Assembly (NCBI GenBank): GCA_006937955.1 | Contig: SSNP01000120.1 | Coordinates: 690,290-754,289 of the forward strand | Direction: 5' to 3' | Source of the DNA: Pachypanchax playfairii | Taxonomy: Eukaryota > Chordata > Actinopteri > Cyprinodontiformes > Aplocheilidae | DNA: 64,000 bases | Shown here: in pieces, positions 1-9,856 of the stretch | Layout: each line of letters opens with the position of its first letter | Numbering within the stretch: the first letter of the stretch is position 1 | Program-made: the position numbers and the translations under genes | Notes under the pieces: model-generated | Databases searched by the model: none | What the model was told of the DNA's origin: nothing | What the model saw: the letters and a program-made list of their open reading frames with translations, nothing else

Positions 1-192
1 CTATGTTTGTGTGCATTCAGGTAAGCAGAGATAAGAACGTTAACATAAAAAAACTTTTTTAAATAACTAAAAACACAATTATTTTTCAACAGAAAAAGCA
101 TGGCAAAACATGAAAATAGCAAACTGTTGTAGTTTTAATAACCAAAACAGCAAATTTAGTTTGTAATAAGTTTTAATTTGCAACTTTTTCAT

Positions 193-736
193 TTAAAGAG
201 GCCATTTCACACAAATTTCATGACTTTGTGGTTATTTCTTAAGTATTAACCTGTAATAGGAAACATTTTATATAAACATTTTATATAAAAAATGTTAGGC
301 TTTTGGGCAGCAACTCATTAATATTCATTATTCTAATTTGCTGGACTCAGATTGGCTAACAAACTAGCCTATGATGGCAAGGTATACTGTTTCCTTCCTC
401 ACTGCACATGACAACACCAGACCGAGACTCTTCCTGTTTGCTACATCTTATGCTACAGCTTTTAGCCAGCAGCATGCTAGGCGTGGTTTCGACTGCGGGA
501 GCTGATGAATACTAACGAGCAAAGGAGTTGTAACGTAACAATTACAGGCTGTTCGAACTCGGGTTTCATCACCACCTGCGTAGTTTGAGAGATAAAAACT
601 AAAAGAGAAGTTGTTGACCTGTTTTCACACCCACTATGAAGGTAAGAACACCTGTGGAGCTACAATATTAAATACAATATTATATTTAATATTCAACAGA
701 AACCTTAGAAAACCGTTTTTAATGGAAGGGCTTCTT
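193..736 (+). mobile_element. TTAA MITE family A, copy A1
   Basis: It starts TTAA-AGAGGCCATTTCAC and ends with the family right end (AATGGAAGGGC, then a decayed CTTCTT). The right terminal TTAA is lost. The interior shares with the other copies a block reading GATTGGCTAAC (a reversed CCAAT box), the block CAGCAGCATGCTAGGCGTGG, and near the right end ACTATGAAGGTAAGAAC. No coding capacity is seen. The TTAA target suggests piggyBac-type mobilisation; that is inference. Confidence 0.85.
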
Positions 737-1029
737 ATCCACTATATGTTTATGTAAACCATATGGAGCTGACAACTGAGGATTAATCACAGCCATGAAG
801 CTGCAAGAAAACCTGATGAGGAAAATGAAAAGCAGTAATTACCCCAAATTAATCACAGACACATTAAAATACAAGTAGAACAAACCATTATGTTACTATT
901 ATCCCCTTTTAAACTGAATCAATGTGCTGTAAGTGCTGGCTGTTCCAGAGACAAAAAGAGACGTGAAGCTTTAAATTTGAAACTGTCAAAATAAATTCCA
1001 ACTGTTTTCCATAAGTGTGGTTGATTATT

Positions 1030-1258
1030 TTAAAGACCCACTCTGATCATATTTTGAGCTATTTCAAAGTGTCTCAGTGGTCATTAAATTACAACTGTGT
1101 CATTTTCACCCAAAATAACAAAACCTGTACCGTTTTCTATGAAATAGTTTCTCCATACCGGCAGTACCTCATTAGCAATTCACCTCTGTGTGGGCGGAAC
1201 CGTTGATGGAGGATAACTCCGCCTCTTCCCCTGTTGCTAAGAGATCTCTGTTTGCGAG
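1030..1258 (+). mobile_element. TTAA MITE family B, 5' part (copy B1)
   Basis: It begins TTAA-AGACCCACTCTGATCAT and follows copy B2 (30306-30745) closely through the blocks TTTTGAGCTATTT, GTCTCAGTGGTC and GCAATTCACCTCTGTG. It breaks off near 1258, where an unrelated sequence starting GGCCCTGTCCAAATACACGC begins. That sequence resembles a repeat terminus, but I cannot find its other end. Confidence 0.7.
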
Positions 1259-2697
1259 CATTCTAAGGCCCTGTCCAAATACACGCACTTGCGCCCTTTT
1301 GCACTTCAAATGCACGTTCCCGATGAGGGGTGCAAGTGCGTAGGGTGTCCCGATTCTCCAGAGTGGAGAATTGTGCCCTTGGCTCCGCCCCTTTCAAACG
1401 CTTGATCCGCACTTCGCCAAAGTACGCATTAATGCATTGTATTGTGTATTTCATTAAATAATGATATTTTCTGTCATCCAGCCTGTGTTATGTACATTGA
1501 TGTGTAACAGTTAACCATGACATTAATCACTGTTTCAGATGTTTTAGAAGATTTTTATGGAAATGAACATGAACGCACAGACAGGGAGTTTGGTGACGTG
1601 CCCTGCTCTCAATCTTTTACAGCTGAGAGGTAATTAATAATACTAATCTAATCTAATTTAAAAACTAATTTAAGGCTCCATATTCCATAAACAGAACTCT
1701 TTCAGCAAAAGTTGAACGGTTATTTTTCATTATTTAAGGACACTGATTAGCTCAAAGTTGGTGTTTTTACCTTCGTGAGTTCTAATCTGGAATAATTTCA
1801 GTCTCCAGTAAATGCTGTTGCAGTCGCAAATCCCGGTTACAGACTCAGGGTAACATCCTGCCCTGAACCTGAAGTCACCTTGATAATGACATTTAACACA
1901 TGTATCAGAGCACATGTTGTGACCTGCACTGGTTTAGTTCTTTCACTTCCTGTCTGGCACAGAGGATAAATATTACAGCTTTCTTTGTCGGTGTTGTGGG
2001 TTTGTCTGAATGAGCAGGACATTAGCGTCAAAAGCGAATCGTGTCTGTGTGACAGAAAGTCGATGAAGACGGCGGCTGTTGCCTGAAATGTTTTCTGTAA
2101 GTTGATGAGTAGCGTGTCAGGAGATGTTGCACACTGTGCTTGTCTGATTTGACCTGTGAAACTCTTCACGTCTGCGACATGGTCAGCTCTGTACAACAGA
2201 TATGGTGCTGCTGAAAATGCATTTTTATTGCCGTTCAGCAGCTTTGTGCTCAGTTTAAGAGGTTACTAAAGACGGGCTATGATTGCTTCCAACACAGCTG
2301 AAATTCTCTTCTCAACCACTCCAGTACGGAAAAAATGAAACAGCAGCACTCAGTCACAGACACATGCTAGCAACACACAGACACACGGTATTTCACACGC
2401 TCGTATATCGTCCTCAGTTACTAGAAGGACTCACACTCCTGCTTCTCTCGTTATCTGACATCCAGCGTCTTTTGCCCGTCAGCTCATCTGCCCAATTTAA
2501 TGTGAAAGTGAAGGAAGAAGACATCAAGTCATTGAATTTTATGCAGATGAGTTGCTAAATTTGACGCCTTGATTTCTTGATCGGACCAGATGTTATGGAC
2601 TGGGTGTTTCAGGGAAAGAGTGGACAAAGAGCTGAAGAATGGCTCAAATGATGTCAACCTGGAATTTCAAGTTTTTTTCTGGACTTTGCAGAAAGCT
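1259..2697. other. Non-coding stretch, no identified feature
   Basis: The segment 1262-1455 reads like a repeat terminus (CCCTGTCCAAATACACGCAC and a GTGCAAGTGCGTAGGG block) but its other end was not located. The remainder shows only short chance reading frames on both strands, with no splice-flanked, conserved-looking frame. I see no gene. Confidence 0.5.
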
Positions 2698-3300
2698 TTG
2701 AAGAGGCCATTTCACACAAATTTCACGACTTTGAGGTTATTTCTGAAGTATTAACCAGTAATATGAAACATTTTATATCTAAAAAAAAGTTAGGAACACT
2801 AATTAACAGACCTTTCAATCTCTCTGCATCAAGATTTCATTATTCGAATTTGCTGGACTCAGATTGGCTAACAATCTAGCCTATGAAAGCAAGGCATACT
2901 GTTTCCCGCCCTGCTGCACATGGCAACAGCGCACCAAATATCTTTCTGTTTGATACGTCTTGTGTCTTGATACGCGGCGGTGTGATGTAACATCCTTAAA
3001 ATACGTCCTTAAAAGTATGCAGACCCTGAATTTGGACACAGCCATAGACTCTTCCTGTTTGCGACGTCTTATGCTAACAGCTTTTAGCCAGCAGCATGCT
3101 AGGCGTGGTTTCAACTGCAGGAGCTGCCGAATACTAACGAACAAAGGAGTTGTGACGAAACAACGGTCGGTAGAGATAAAAACTGAAAGAGAAGTTGTTG
3201 ACCTGTTTTCACACCCACTATGAAGGTAAGAACACCTGTGGAGCTAAAATATTCAACAGAAACCTCAGAAAAACCATTTTTAATGGAAGGGCCTCTTTAA
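2698..3300 (+). mobile_element. TTAA MITE family A, copy A2
   Basis: Left end TTGA-AGAGGCCATTTCACAC (TTAA decayed to TTGA); right end GGAAGGGCCTCT-TTAA at 3297-3300. It is longer than the other copies because roughly 100 bp lie between two versions of the TTCCTGTTTG/CTACGTCTTATG block, at about 2945-3050. It keeps the CCAAT-like GATTGGCTAAC, the CAGCAGCATGCTAGGCGTGG block and ATGAAGGTAAGAAC. Confidence 0.85.
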
Positions 3301-3347
3301 TAACAGTAAAGTTGTTGTGATGATAAAAGCATCAAAAGGTGTTTCTT

Positions 3348-3382
3348 TTAAAGAGGCCCTTCCATTAAAAACGGTTTTTAAT
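3348..3382 (-). mobile_element. Family A terminal fragment
   Basis: TTAA-AGAGGCCCTTCCATTAAAAACGG matches the reverse complement of the family A right end. Only about 35 bp remain, 48 bp beyond the end of copy A2 and in the opposite orientation. Confidence 0.7.
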
Positions 3383-4269
3383 AAGGAAATAACATCACAA
3401 CATGGTTTAAAGCTCCAAAAAGTGATTTTGCACAATATATGTAGGACCTTTATCTAGTTTGCATTTGACAGAGAAAAAAAGACAGTATGTGTGTCTATTT
3501 GGTCTCTAACCTTCTTTTGGGTTTTAATTATTTGTCTCATCGGTTAAAAAAACATAACTATGCTTTTCTACACTCGTATCGAGTTTAGAGCACAGACTTA
3601 GCATAAAGACTGACTTGTTTATGCTGGGATAAACAAATACAAATAAATATACAGTATATAATATATATTATTATTTTTAGTTGTCCTTCTATTTCTGGTT
3701 CTGTCTTAAATGTAAAAGTATATATTATTATATGTATATGAAATATAAATATGTATGCTGAGTTCCAGAGTGTTTCTGCAGCATACCACTCAAACAATCT
3801 CTTGACCTTTTAACACGTATTAACCCTGTTTAAGGTTGCACATCAGCTTTTGCAAAAAATAAGTTTGACAATTTATTTTCAATGGAAACACCTGTTGCAA
3901 AAAATCCCCCACTGTTTGAAAATCCGGTCATGACCTGCTAGCACTAACACTGCCTCATAAACATTATTGTTAAAGCAAAAGGCATTTCCTCAAGTAAAAT
4001 CCCAACAATAACAACACAAACAAACTGTCAGAGCTGAATTTGGGATTTTAATTTCAATCTTTATATGTAAAAAATATGTCTTCTTTTATAGGATTATCAC
4101 ACAAAACACACATACTTCACTCTGACAGACATAATCCAGCTGTTGTCGAGAGTCAGCGTTCCTTCACAGTCCTGAAAAGTATGAGCTCTACCTTCAGTTC
4201 TGGATTTGAATGTAAAAAAGGAAAACTGTGTTCCAAACTTTTGCCATTCTATTTTTTCTAAAATAGGAA
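3383..4269. other. Non-coding AT-rich stretch
   Basis: AT-rich sequence with ATATAT-rich runs around 3650-3750. No splice-flanked reading frame, RNA gene or repeat terminus could be recognised. Confidence 0.5.
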
Positions 4270-4440
4270 TACAACCCCAATTCCAACAAAGTTGGGATGC
4301 TGACTGTGTAAATAAAAACAGAAAAGAGTTATTTATAAGTCTCAGAAACCCAGATTTTATTCCCAAAAGAACATAATACATTATTTTATAGAAAATGTTC
4401 GCTCAAAATTTTTTAATAAATTATTTTGCAGAAATGACAA
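4270..4440 (+). mobile_element. Tc1/mariner-type terminal fragment
   Basis: It begins TA-CAACCCCAATTCCAACA followed by AAGTTGGGATGCTG, a terminus I recognise from an abundant fish Tc1/mariner-type repeat. It then runs into ATTTTATTCCCAAAAGAACAT. The rest of the element and its other terminus are absent. Confidence 0.55.
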
Positions 4441-4482
4441 AAATGTCCTCTAAGAGGAAGTTGTGTTGGACAAATCTAACTG

Positions 4483-5018
4483 GAGTGGGCTACGGTTAAA
4501 TGCACAACACGCTTATATGCATAAAACTGCTGGTCACGTTCCTGTGTCATAGAGAATCCATATGTTTGTATATGCACAACGCCAACAGATATATGCACAA
4601 AACATTTGGAGGTATCATACATGCATCTTAGTGAATCCTGCTATTTCTCGCTAGTTGTTTGACCGTTCAACCCTCCTGTAATGTTCTCCCACGTGCTGTC
4701 GCTGTCAAGTGACTAGAATTAGGCTGCCTTCGCTTACACACACGCGTGTCTGTTCTTTCATAGAGGATTCGCTCTAAAAGTGTAACTCCATTTGTTTGAG
4801 TGTTTTGTTTTCTGGTTCATTTGTGGCTGAATCATAACTTTCTTTTAACCTAATTTATTGTAATTGCGTTATTACTTAATTTCCGATTATCTGTTATCAA
4901 TATTGAACACAGCTACTGTGTTTACAGTCTAAATGACCACCGACAGATAAATGCACACAATGCTTTTATGCACAAAACTGCTGGGCACCGAGGTCGTGCA
5001 TATAACCGGAGTCCACTG
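4483..5018 (+). mobile_element. Pogo/Tigger-like non-autonomous element
   Basis: The right end reads GTGCATATAACCGGAGTCCACTG followed by TA (5019-5020). The left end is a decayed version of its complement (GAGTGGGCTACGGTTAAATG). Both ends carry short sub-terminal repeats around ATGCACAAAACTGCTGG. A fragment of the same family lies at 36448. The assignment rests on the CAGTGGACTCC-type terminus and the TA flank. Confidence 0.5.
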
Positions 5019-5019
5019 T

Positions 5020-5462
5020 ACTCTTAGAAACAGAGGTACAAGACAAGAAAAGTTTGTACCATTTTAAGTTAATGCACCTACAAGCCTGGCCAAGACTGGT
5101 TAATCTCCATTTTACTCAGTTTCATCCATCATTTTTAAATGTTGGTTTAAACTTTCAAAAAGTGGCATAATTTTGCTGATTTACTGGAACAACTATATAA
5201 GGTACAAAAACGGACCTGTACTAAAGGGTACACCCCCCAGTGACCAGAAGGGTACAAATTCTTGTCTCTTGGGGTGTTCCTTTTTGAGAGACATTCCTGT
5301 ACCCTTAAGTCCAAATTTGAGCTTTATATCAGTTTGAACTTTCAAATGGGCATTTCTGGCCTTTTAAAGACCAATATTTCACTTTTGAGGGAACATTTGA
5401 AAAAAAAAAATGTACCTATAGGTACAAATTGTTTTTGTCTCGTGCCTCTATTTCTGAGAGTG
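5020..5462. mobile_element. MITE with ~43-bp terminal inverted repeats
   Basis: The left end ACTCTTAGAAACAGAGGTAC pairs with the complement of the right end, ACTCTCAGAAATAGAGGCAC. Complementarity continues to GTTTGTACC / ATTTGTACC. The interior has several GGTACA/TGTACC half-sites. It abuts the Tigger-like element at 5018. Target duplication is unclear. Confidence 0.65.
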
Positions 5463-6508
5463 TGTAACATATTGTGATGCTTGGACTCCACCAGCTGAGG
5501 TGAAAGTGCAACTGAAGCCTGAAGCAAACAGCTAAATTAAATGATATCAATGTGAAACTGAGTCGGAATTCGCTATAATTCTGCTTTTAGCTCATTAGAT
5601 TATTTTAGATGGAGTTTAGAGCCGATCGTTCAGTTAAAAGGGAAAGAACAGGAAAAAGAAAGAGTGCTGCTTCCTGTCAGACTCTCCTCTGAGACAATGG
5701 CTTTTGGAAGTAGTCCATGCGAGACTGCACACTCTCCAATAGCCAGTATGTATTAGTGTTAGTGTAGCGTCAAGCAAGTGATAGCAGATTAATGCCTCTA
5801 CTCTGACACATTGTGGAAATACATCTGAATAAGAAATAGGTTGGAAAGAAAGCACATTCCTTATGAACTACGTTGTAAGTGTGGGACACAGTGAAAGCTG
5901 ATATGGCTTGTTTTGTGCCAACAGGGTTTGTAGTTTGCTCCCAGATGCAGTTAAAATCCATCCAAGCAGGCTGAAACTACAGTAAGGGTGCCAAAACAAA
6001 TTGGAGAGCTTGACAGATGGTGATAAATGACCTCTGGAGATTGTAGTCTGTTCTGACAGACGAAGCTAACAGTCAGAGTCTGATGCTCCATTAGCAGCTA
6101 ATAGGGATCTACAGATGTGATTTACTGAGATTTTAGTTATTCTTTGCACCCAATTGGATATTTAAAGCTGTGTCAATTCAACTGATTCTAGATCTGTTAC
6201 TTTAACAGAATCCTTCTGATATTCCTGCCCCGGGCTCTCGAGGTGCAATAGTTAGCTGCTGCCACTGCTATTTGGACTTGTAAATGTCAAAACAATGTTT
6301 CACATGTGACTGCATATAAATGTTTTGTTAAAATAAATGTATTCATTACTGTCAACTGATGGCAAGTAAAAATACCAATGATACATTTAGAAGCCTGTTT
6401 ATTTCTATTCAGAGTTGCTGGTGCAATTCTGCTACTTTGGCAGTTAAAGGGTTAAATCAACAGCAATCAACCTTTGTCTTAGTTGTCTTTTTGACTATCA
6501 GTAGTTCC
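5463..6508. other. Non-coding stretch, no identified feature
   Basis: Unique-looking sequence of mixed composition. I found no repeat terminus, no RNA gene and no splice-flanked reading frame. Confidence 0.5.
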
Positions 6509-7079
6509 TTAAAGAGGCCCTTCCATTAAAACATGTTTTCTGAGGTTTTTGTTGAATATTTTAGCTCCACAGATGTTCTTACCTTCATAGTGGGTATGAA
6601 AACAGGTCAACAACTTCTCTTTCAGTTTTTATCTCTCAAACCACACAGGTGGTGATAAAACCCGAGTTCTCCCGAGTTCAAATTGCCTGTATCTGTTTCG
6701 TCACAACTCCTTTGTTCGTTAGTATTCATCAGCTGAAACCACTCCTAGCATGCTGCTGGCTAAAAGCTGTAGCATAAGACGTATCAAACTGGAAGAGACT
6801 ATGTGTGCTGTTGCCATGCGCAGCGGGGCAGGAAACAGTATGCCTTGCTCTCATAGGCTAGTTTGTTAGCCAATCTGAGTCCAGCAAATTCGCTTAATGA
6901 ATATTAATGAGTTGCTGCCCGAAGACTGACGAAACCAGCTGAATATTGACGCAGAGAGATTGAAAGGTCAGTTAATCAGTGTTTCCTGACATTTTTTAGA
7001 CATAAAATATTTCATATTAAGGTTAATACTTAAGAAATAACCACAAAGTCATGAAATCTTTATGAAATGGCCTCTTTAA
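6509..7079 (-). mobile_element. TTAA MITE family A, copy A3
   Basis: It is full length in reverse orientation: TTAA-AGAGGCCCTTCCATTAAAAC at the left and GAAATGGCCTCT-TTAA at the right, with intact TTAA on both sides. The complement of ATGAAGGTAAGAAC (GTTCTTACCTTCAT) is intact, as is the complement of the CCAAT-like block. Confidence 0.9.
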
Positions 7080-7963
7080 GCCTTTTAAATTAAGAGACAA
7101 ACTATATTTTTCCTAACAGAAGTTATTCATACAGCTATCTACAACAGGTAAGATATTTATTGTTAACAACCTTTCAAAAGAACCCCTTTCCAAAAGATCT
7201 GAACCATTTGTTTAAAGGAATCATTGTGGACTTACGAAAAGGCATCTCTTATTGTGACAGGGTTTTAATGAGTGTGAGAATCTGAATGTTTACTTCTTTT
7301 TTTCAGCTCTGTGACCTTGTTGGAATACAAAAAATCAATTCCTGCATCATAGAATAGCTGGAAAGTGTAACTAAAAAGGTGACAAACTGGAGATGTGATC
7401 ACACCTCTTCTAGCATATTTTTTTTTCCTCTCAGGAGGCCAAAATAAAAGCACATCAGCATTTCAGTAGTAGCTCAGTCTGACAGTTGTTGTCTTTGCAC
7501 CATAAAATATTCAAAGCAGTTGCTCAACATGAAATGTTAAAGTGATATCATGTACTGGGGTTGTGCAGTATGGAGGAACTAAAGTGCTCTCTGTATGACA
7601 TGTCAGAGTGTTTGCTGCATAAAGGGCTTTCTGCTTGTTTTCTTTTAGAGGAGCCAGTCTCACTGTCCAACTGTTTAAACTTTTATTTTGAAACTTGTTG
7701 CTGGGTGCAGATGTGGTTTGTGTGGGTGGAAGTTGACAGCTGTTCTGAGTGTGTGCCTGCCAGTGTGTGCATAGCACACCTTGGGCCATCTGTGTCCTTG
7801 TGTATGCATCAGCCAAGCATGTGGATTGCAGTTGGGGTCAGTGTGTGTGTGTGTGTGGAGGGTGTGGTTGGAGCATCGCAGGACGAGTGTGCTCTCACCT
7901 CAACTGATGGGGTCAAAAAACATCCCAGGGAGGATCCTTGAAAAAGAAAGGTTTGTGTGTGTG
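7080..7963. other. Non-coding stretch rich in TG near its end
   Basis: No repeat family or gene recognised. Reading frames at 7511-7941 on both strands fall in TG/CA-rich sequence (TGTGTGTGTG, GTGTGTGTGG) and give Cys/Val-rich peptides that are artefacts of composition. Confidence 0.5.
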
Positions 7964-8251
7964 GGCTTGTTTTTTAACCTCCTGAAGAACAGTTTCCAGA
8001 CATTTACTATCTTTCTGGGGTCCGAGGGTTCTTGTGGGGACCAAAGCCTGGTCCCCATAAGGGGGACTCTCCTTTTTAGGGTTAGGGGTTAGGTTTATAG
8101 GTATGGTGTGAATAGAGTTTTAGTTAGTCTTAGGGTTAGTTATAGACCAGTAATGGTTAAGGTTAGTAAAAGGGTTTGGGTTAGGTATAAATCTAGTTAC
8201 TAAAATCAGTGGAAGTCAATGGACGGTCCCCATAAGGATAACAAAACAAAC
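7964..8251. repeat. GGTCCCC-type interspersed repeat, copy 1
   Basis: It is nearly identical to 33338-33628: GGGGTCCGAGGGTTCTTGTG, GGTCCCCATAAGGGGGACT, then a stretch of TTAGGG-like motifs, ending GGACGGTCCCCATAAGGATA. Imperfect inverted ends (TAACCTCCTG.. / ..CATAAGGATAAC) suggest a MITE. It is flanked by GT repeats. No coding frame is conserved between the two copies. Confidence 0.75.
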
Positions 8252-8294
8252 GTGTGTGTGTGTGTGTGTGTGTGCGTGCGTGCGTGTGTGTGTG
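8252..8294. repeat. (GT)n microsatellite
   Basis: A GT run with GC interruptions (GTGCGTGCGTGCGTG). It directly follows the right end of the GGTCCCC repeat, as in the second copy at 33628. Confidence 0.9.
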
Positions 8295-8985
8295 ATAGAG
8301 AGAACAAGAGAGAGAGAGGAAGTTCGACAGTTAATTTAGCTGGTTTTACGAAGACAAATGTGTAAACTGCTGACCTTGTGAAATCTGTGACATCATTTCC
8401 TGTCTGTTCGCTGCAGAAGGTGTGAAAACAGACCCATACATAGATTTACAAACTCCATGCTTGCATTTCAAGTATACACACAAAAATAAGCACAAACTCC
8501 CCGACCTCTCGCGGAGGTTGCTTAGTCAGCGTTGTGGGTCCTGCCCGGCGATAGCAGCATTGTGTGTATGTGTGTTATCAATCACTGTGATAGATAATCT
8601 GTGACTCTGTGTGTGTCTGTGTAGAGTTTGAACTTGAATTTACAGCTGCAGCAAAAAAAGTGACACACGGTCCATCACAGCAGAACAGACATGAGTTATT
8701 AGGGAGTGTTGAATTTACAGCAGAGCTCCCTGATTGGCTCAGTGGAGCTTGTTATATCTGCCTGCAAGGGACAGCAAGATGTAACTTTTGTCCTCTGTAA
8801 ACTTTTGTTGGATTGTCCTACAAAAGTACATCAAATATTGAGGTGGTCAAAACGCTCTTTAATTTCTCCTTCCTCTCTGTTGTCCAGCTAAAAACCATCA
8901 ACTGTTAGTAAAAGTGGATGACACGTCTCCTACCCGACTGAAGCCATAATAATGCTAATGATTGTGTTTTTAAATCCTTTAATAA
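8295..8985. other. Non-coding stretch, no identified feature
   Basis: A GA-rich start (GAGAGAGAG) then ordinary sequence. No gene, RNA or repeat terminus was recognised. Confidence 0.5.
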
Positions 8986-8993
8986 CTAATTAC

Positions 8994-9659
8994 TAGGGCT
9001 GAAAAGTGATTCAAATTTTTTATCGCGATTAATTGGATGATTGTTCATAGTTAACCCACTATTAATTCCAGAATTTTAAGATTTTTTCAATTAACCCAAA
9101 AATATTTTTTATATTGCTGCTATACCTTTAAATAATGGAGTGGACAAGTATGGTAAATTAGAATATGTTTATTATAACTGTAACAGTGTCCCTAAGCAAA
9201 GATTAGTATAATTGAAGTTCATTTTATCAAGTGTACTTCTTTAGACTAAATTGAAACAAGTGTCTCTGCTGAAACTATCCAGCTTGGTTTGCTTTCGTCG
9301 AGGGGGAGGAGCTCTGGGCATCAGCTGTATGCTTCGCTAACAGGTCATATTTGAGAGTCGTACTGCAGTGATAGCTCAGTTCACATCAACAGTAAACACA
9401 AATAACTTTTGTCTAATCAGTTTTACCATCTGGTTGAGTTCTAAAGCTAAACTTCCTGTTCAAAGGACCTTTTTCGCGTTCCATGCTTTAGCAAGCATCC
9501 AATGAGTTAGCGTTTATGTTACTGCCTTCTCATTTGCCTTACAGACCACCATCTGTCAAACTACGGAAGCCTGTGTGTTGATTGCGCATTAAAAAATGTA
9601 TGCCATTAAGGGGAGCTTTTTGTAAACGCGTTTTTAACACGCTAATTTTGACAGCCCTA
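8994..9659. mobile_element. Non-autonomous hAT element with 8-bp target duplication
   Basis: The left end TAGGGCTGAAAAG and right end TTTTGACAGCCCTA form inverted termini. The element is flanked by a perfect 8-bp direct repeat CTAATTAC at 8986-8993 and 9660-9667, as expected for hAT insertion. The sub-terminal ATCGCGATTAA and GCGTTTTTAACACGC blocks are typical of this kind of fish element. No transposase frame remains. Confidence 0.85.
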
Positions 9660-9841
9660 CTAATTACATCTGAATATATTAGAAAAATAAATAGCTAAAT
9701 ATACAGCTCAGGATAAGAACTACGCAAATCAACTGAAATCAACACCTTAAAAAAAGGATTTGAGTTGTATCTTTATTTTCTGGTCAACAAAATGTTTGTT
9801 TACATGAAGGGGGCGGGACTTAAAATGCATAATGCAGCCAG

Positions 9842-9856
9842 CCTCCAGGGGGCGCT
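9842..9856 (+). promoter_or_regulatory. CTCF-like motif
   Basis: CCTCCAGGGGGCGCT matches the vertebrate CTCF core (CCACNAGGGGGCGC) with one mismatch, on the plus strand. It faces the reverse-strand motif at 13168. Sequence match only; occupancy is unknown. Confidence 0.35.

Noticed and set aside
1262..1455. Sequence resembling a repeat terminus (CCCTGTCCAAATACACGCAC)
   Set aside because: The second terminus and target duplication were not found, so no element boundaries can be supported.
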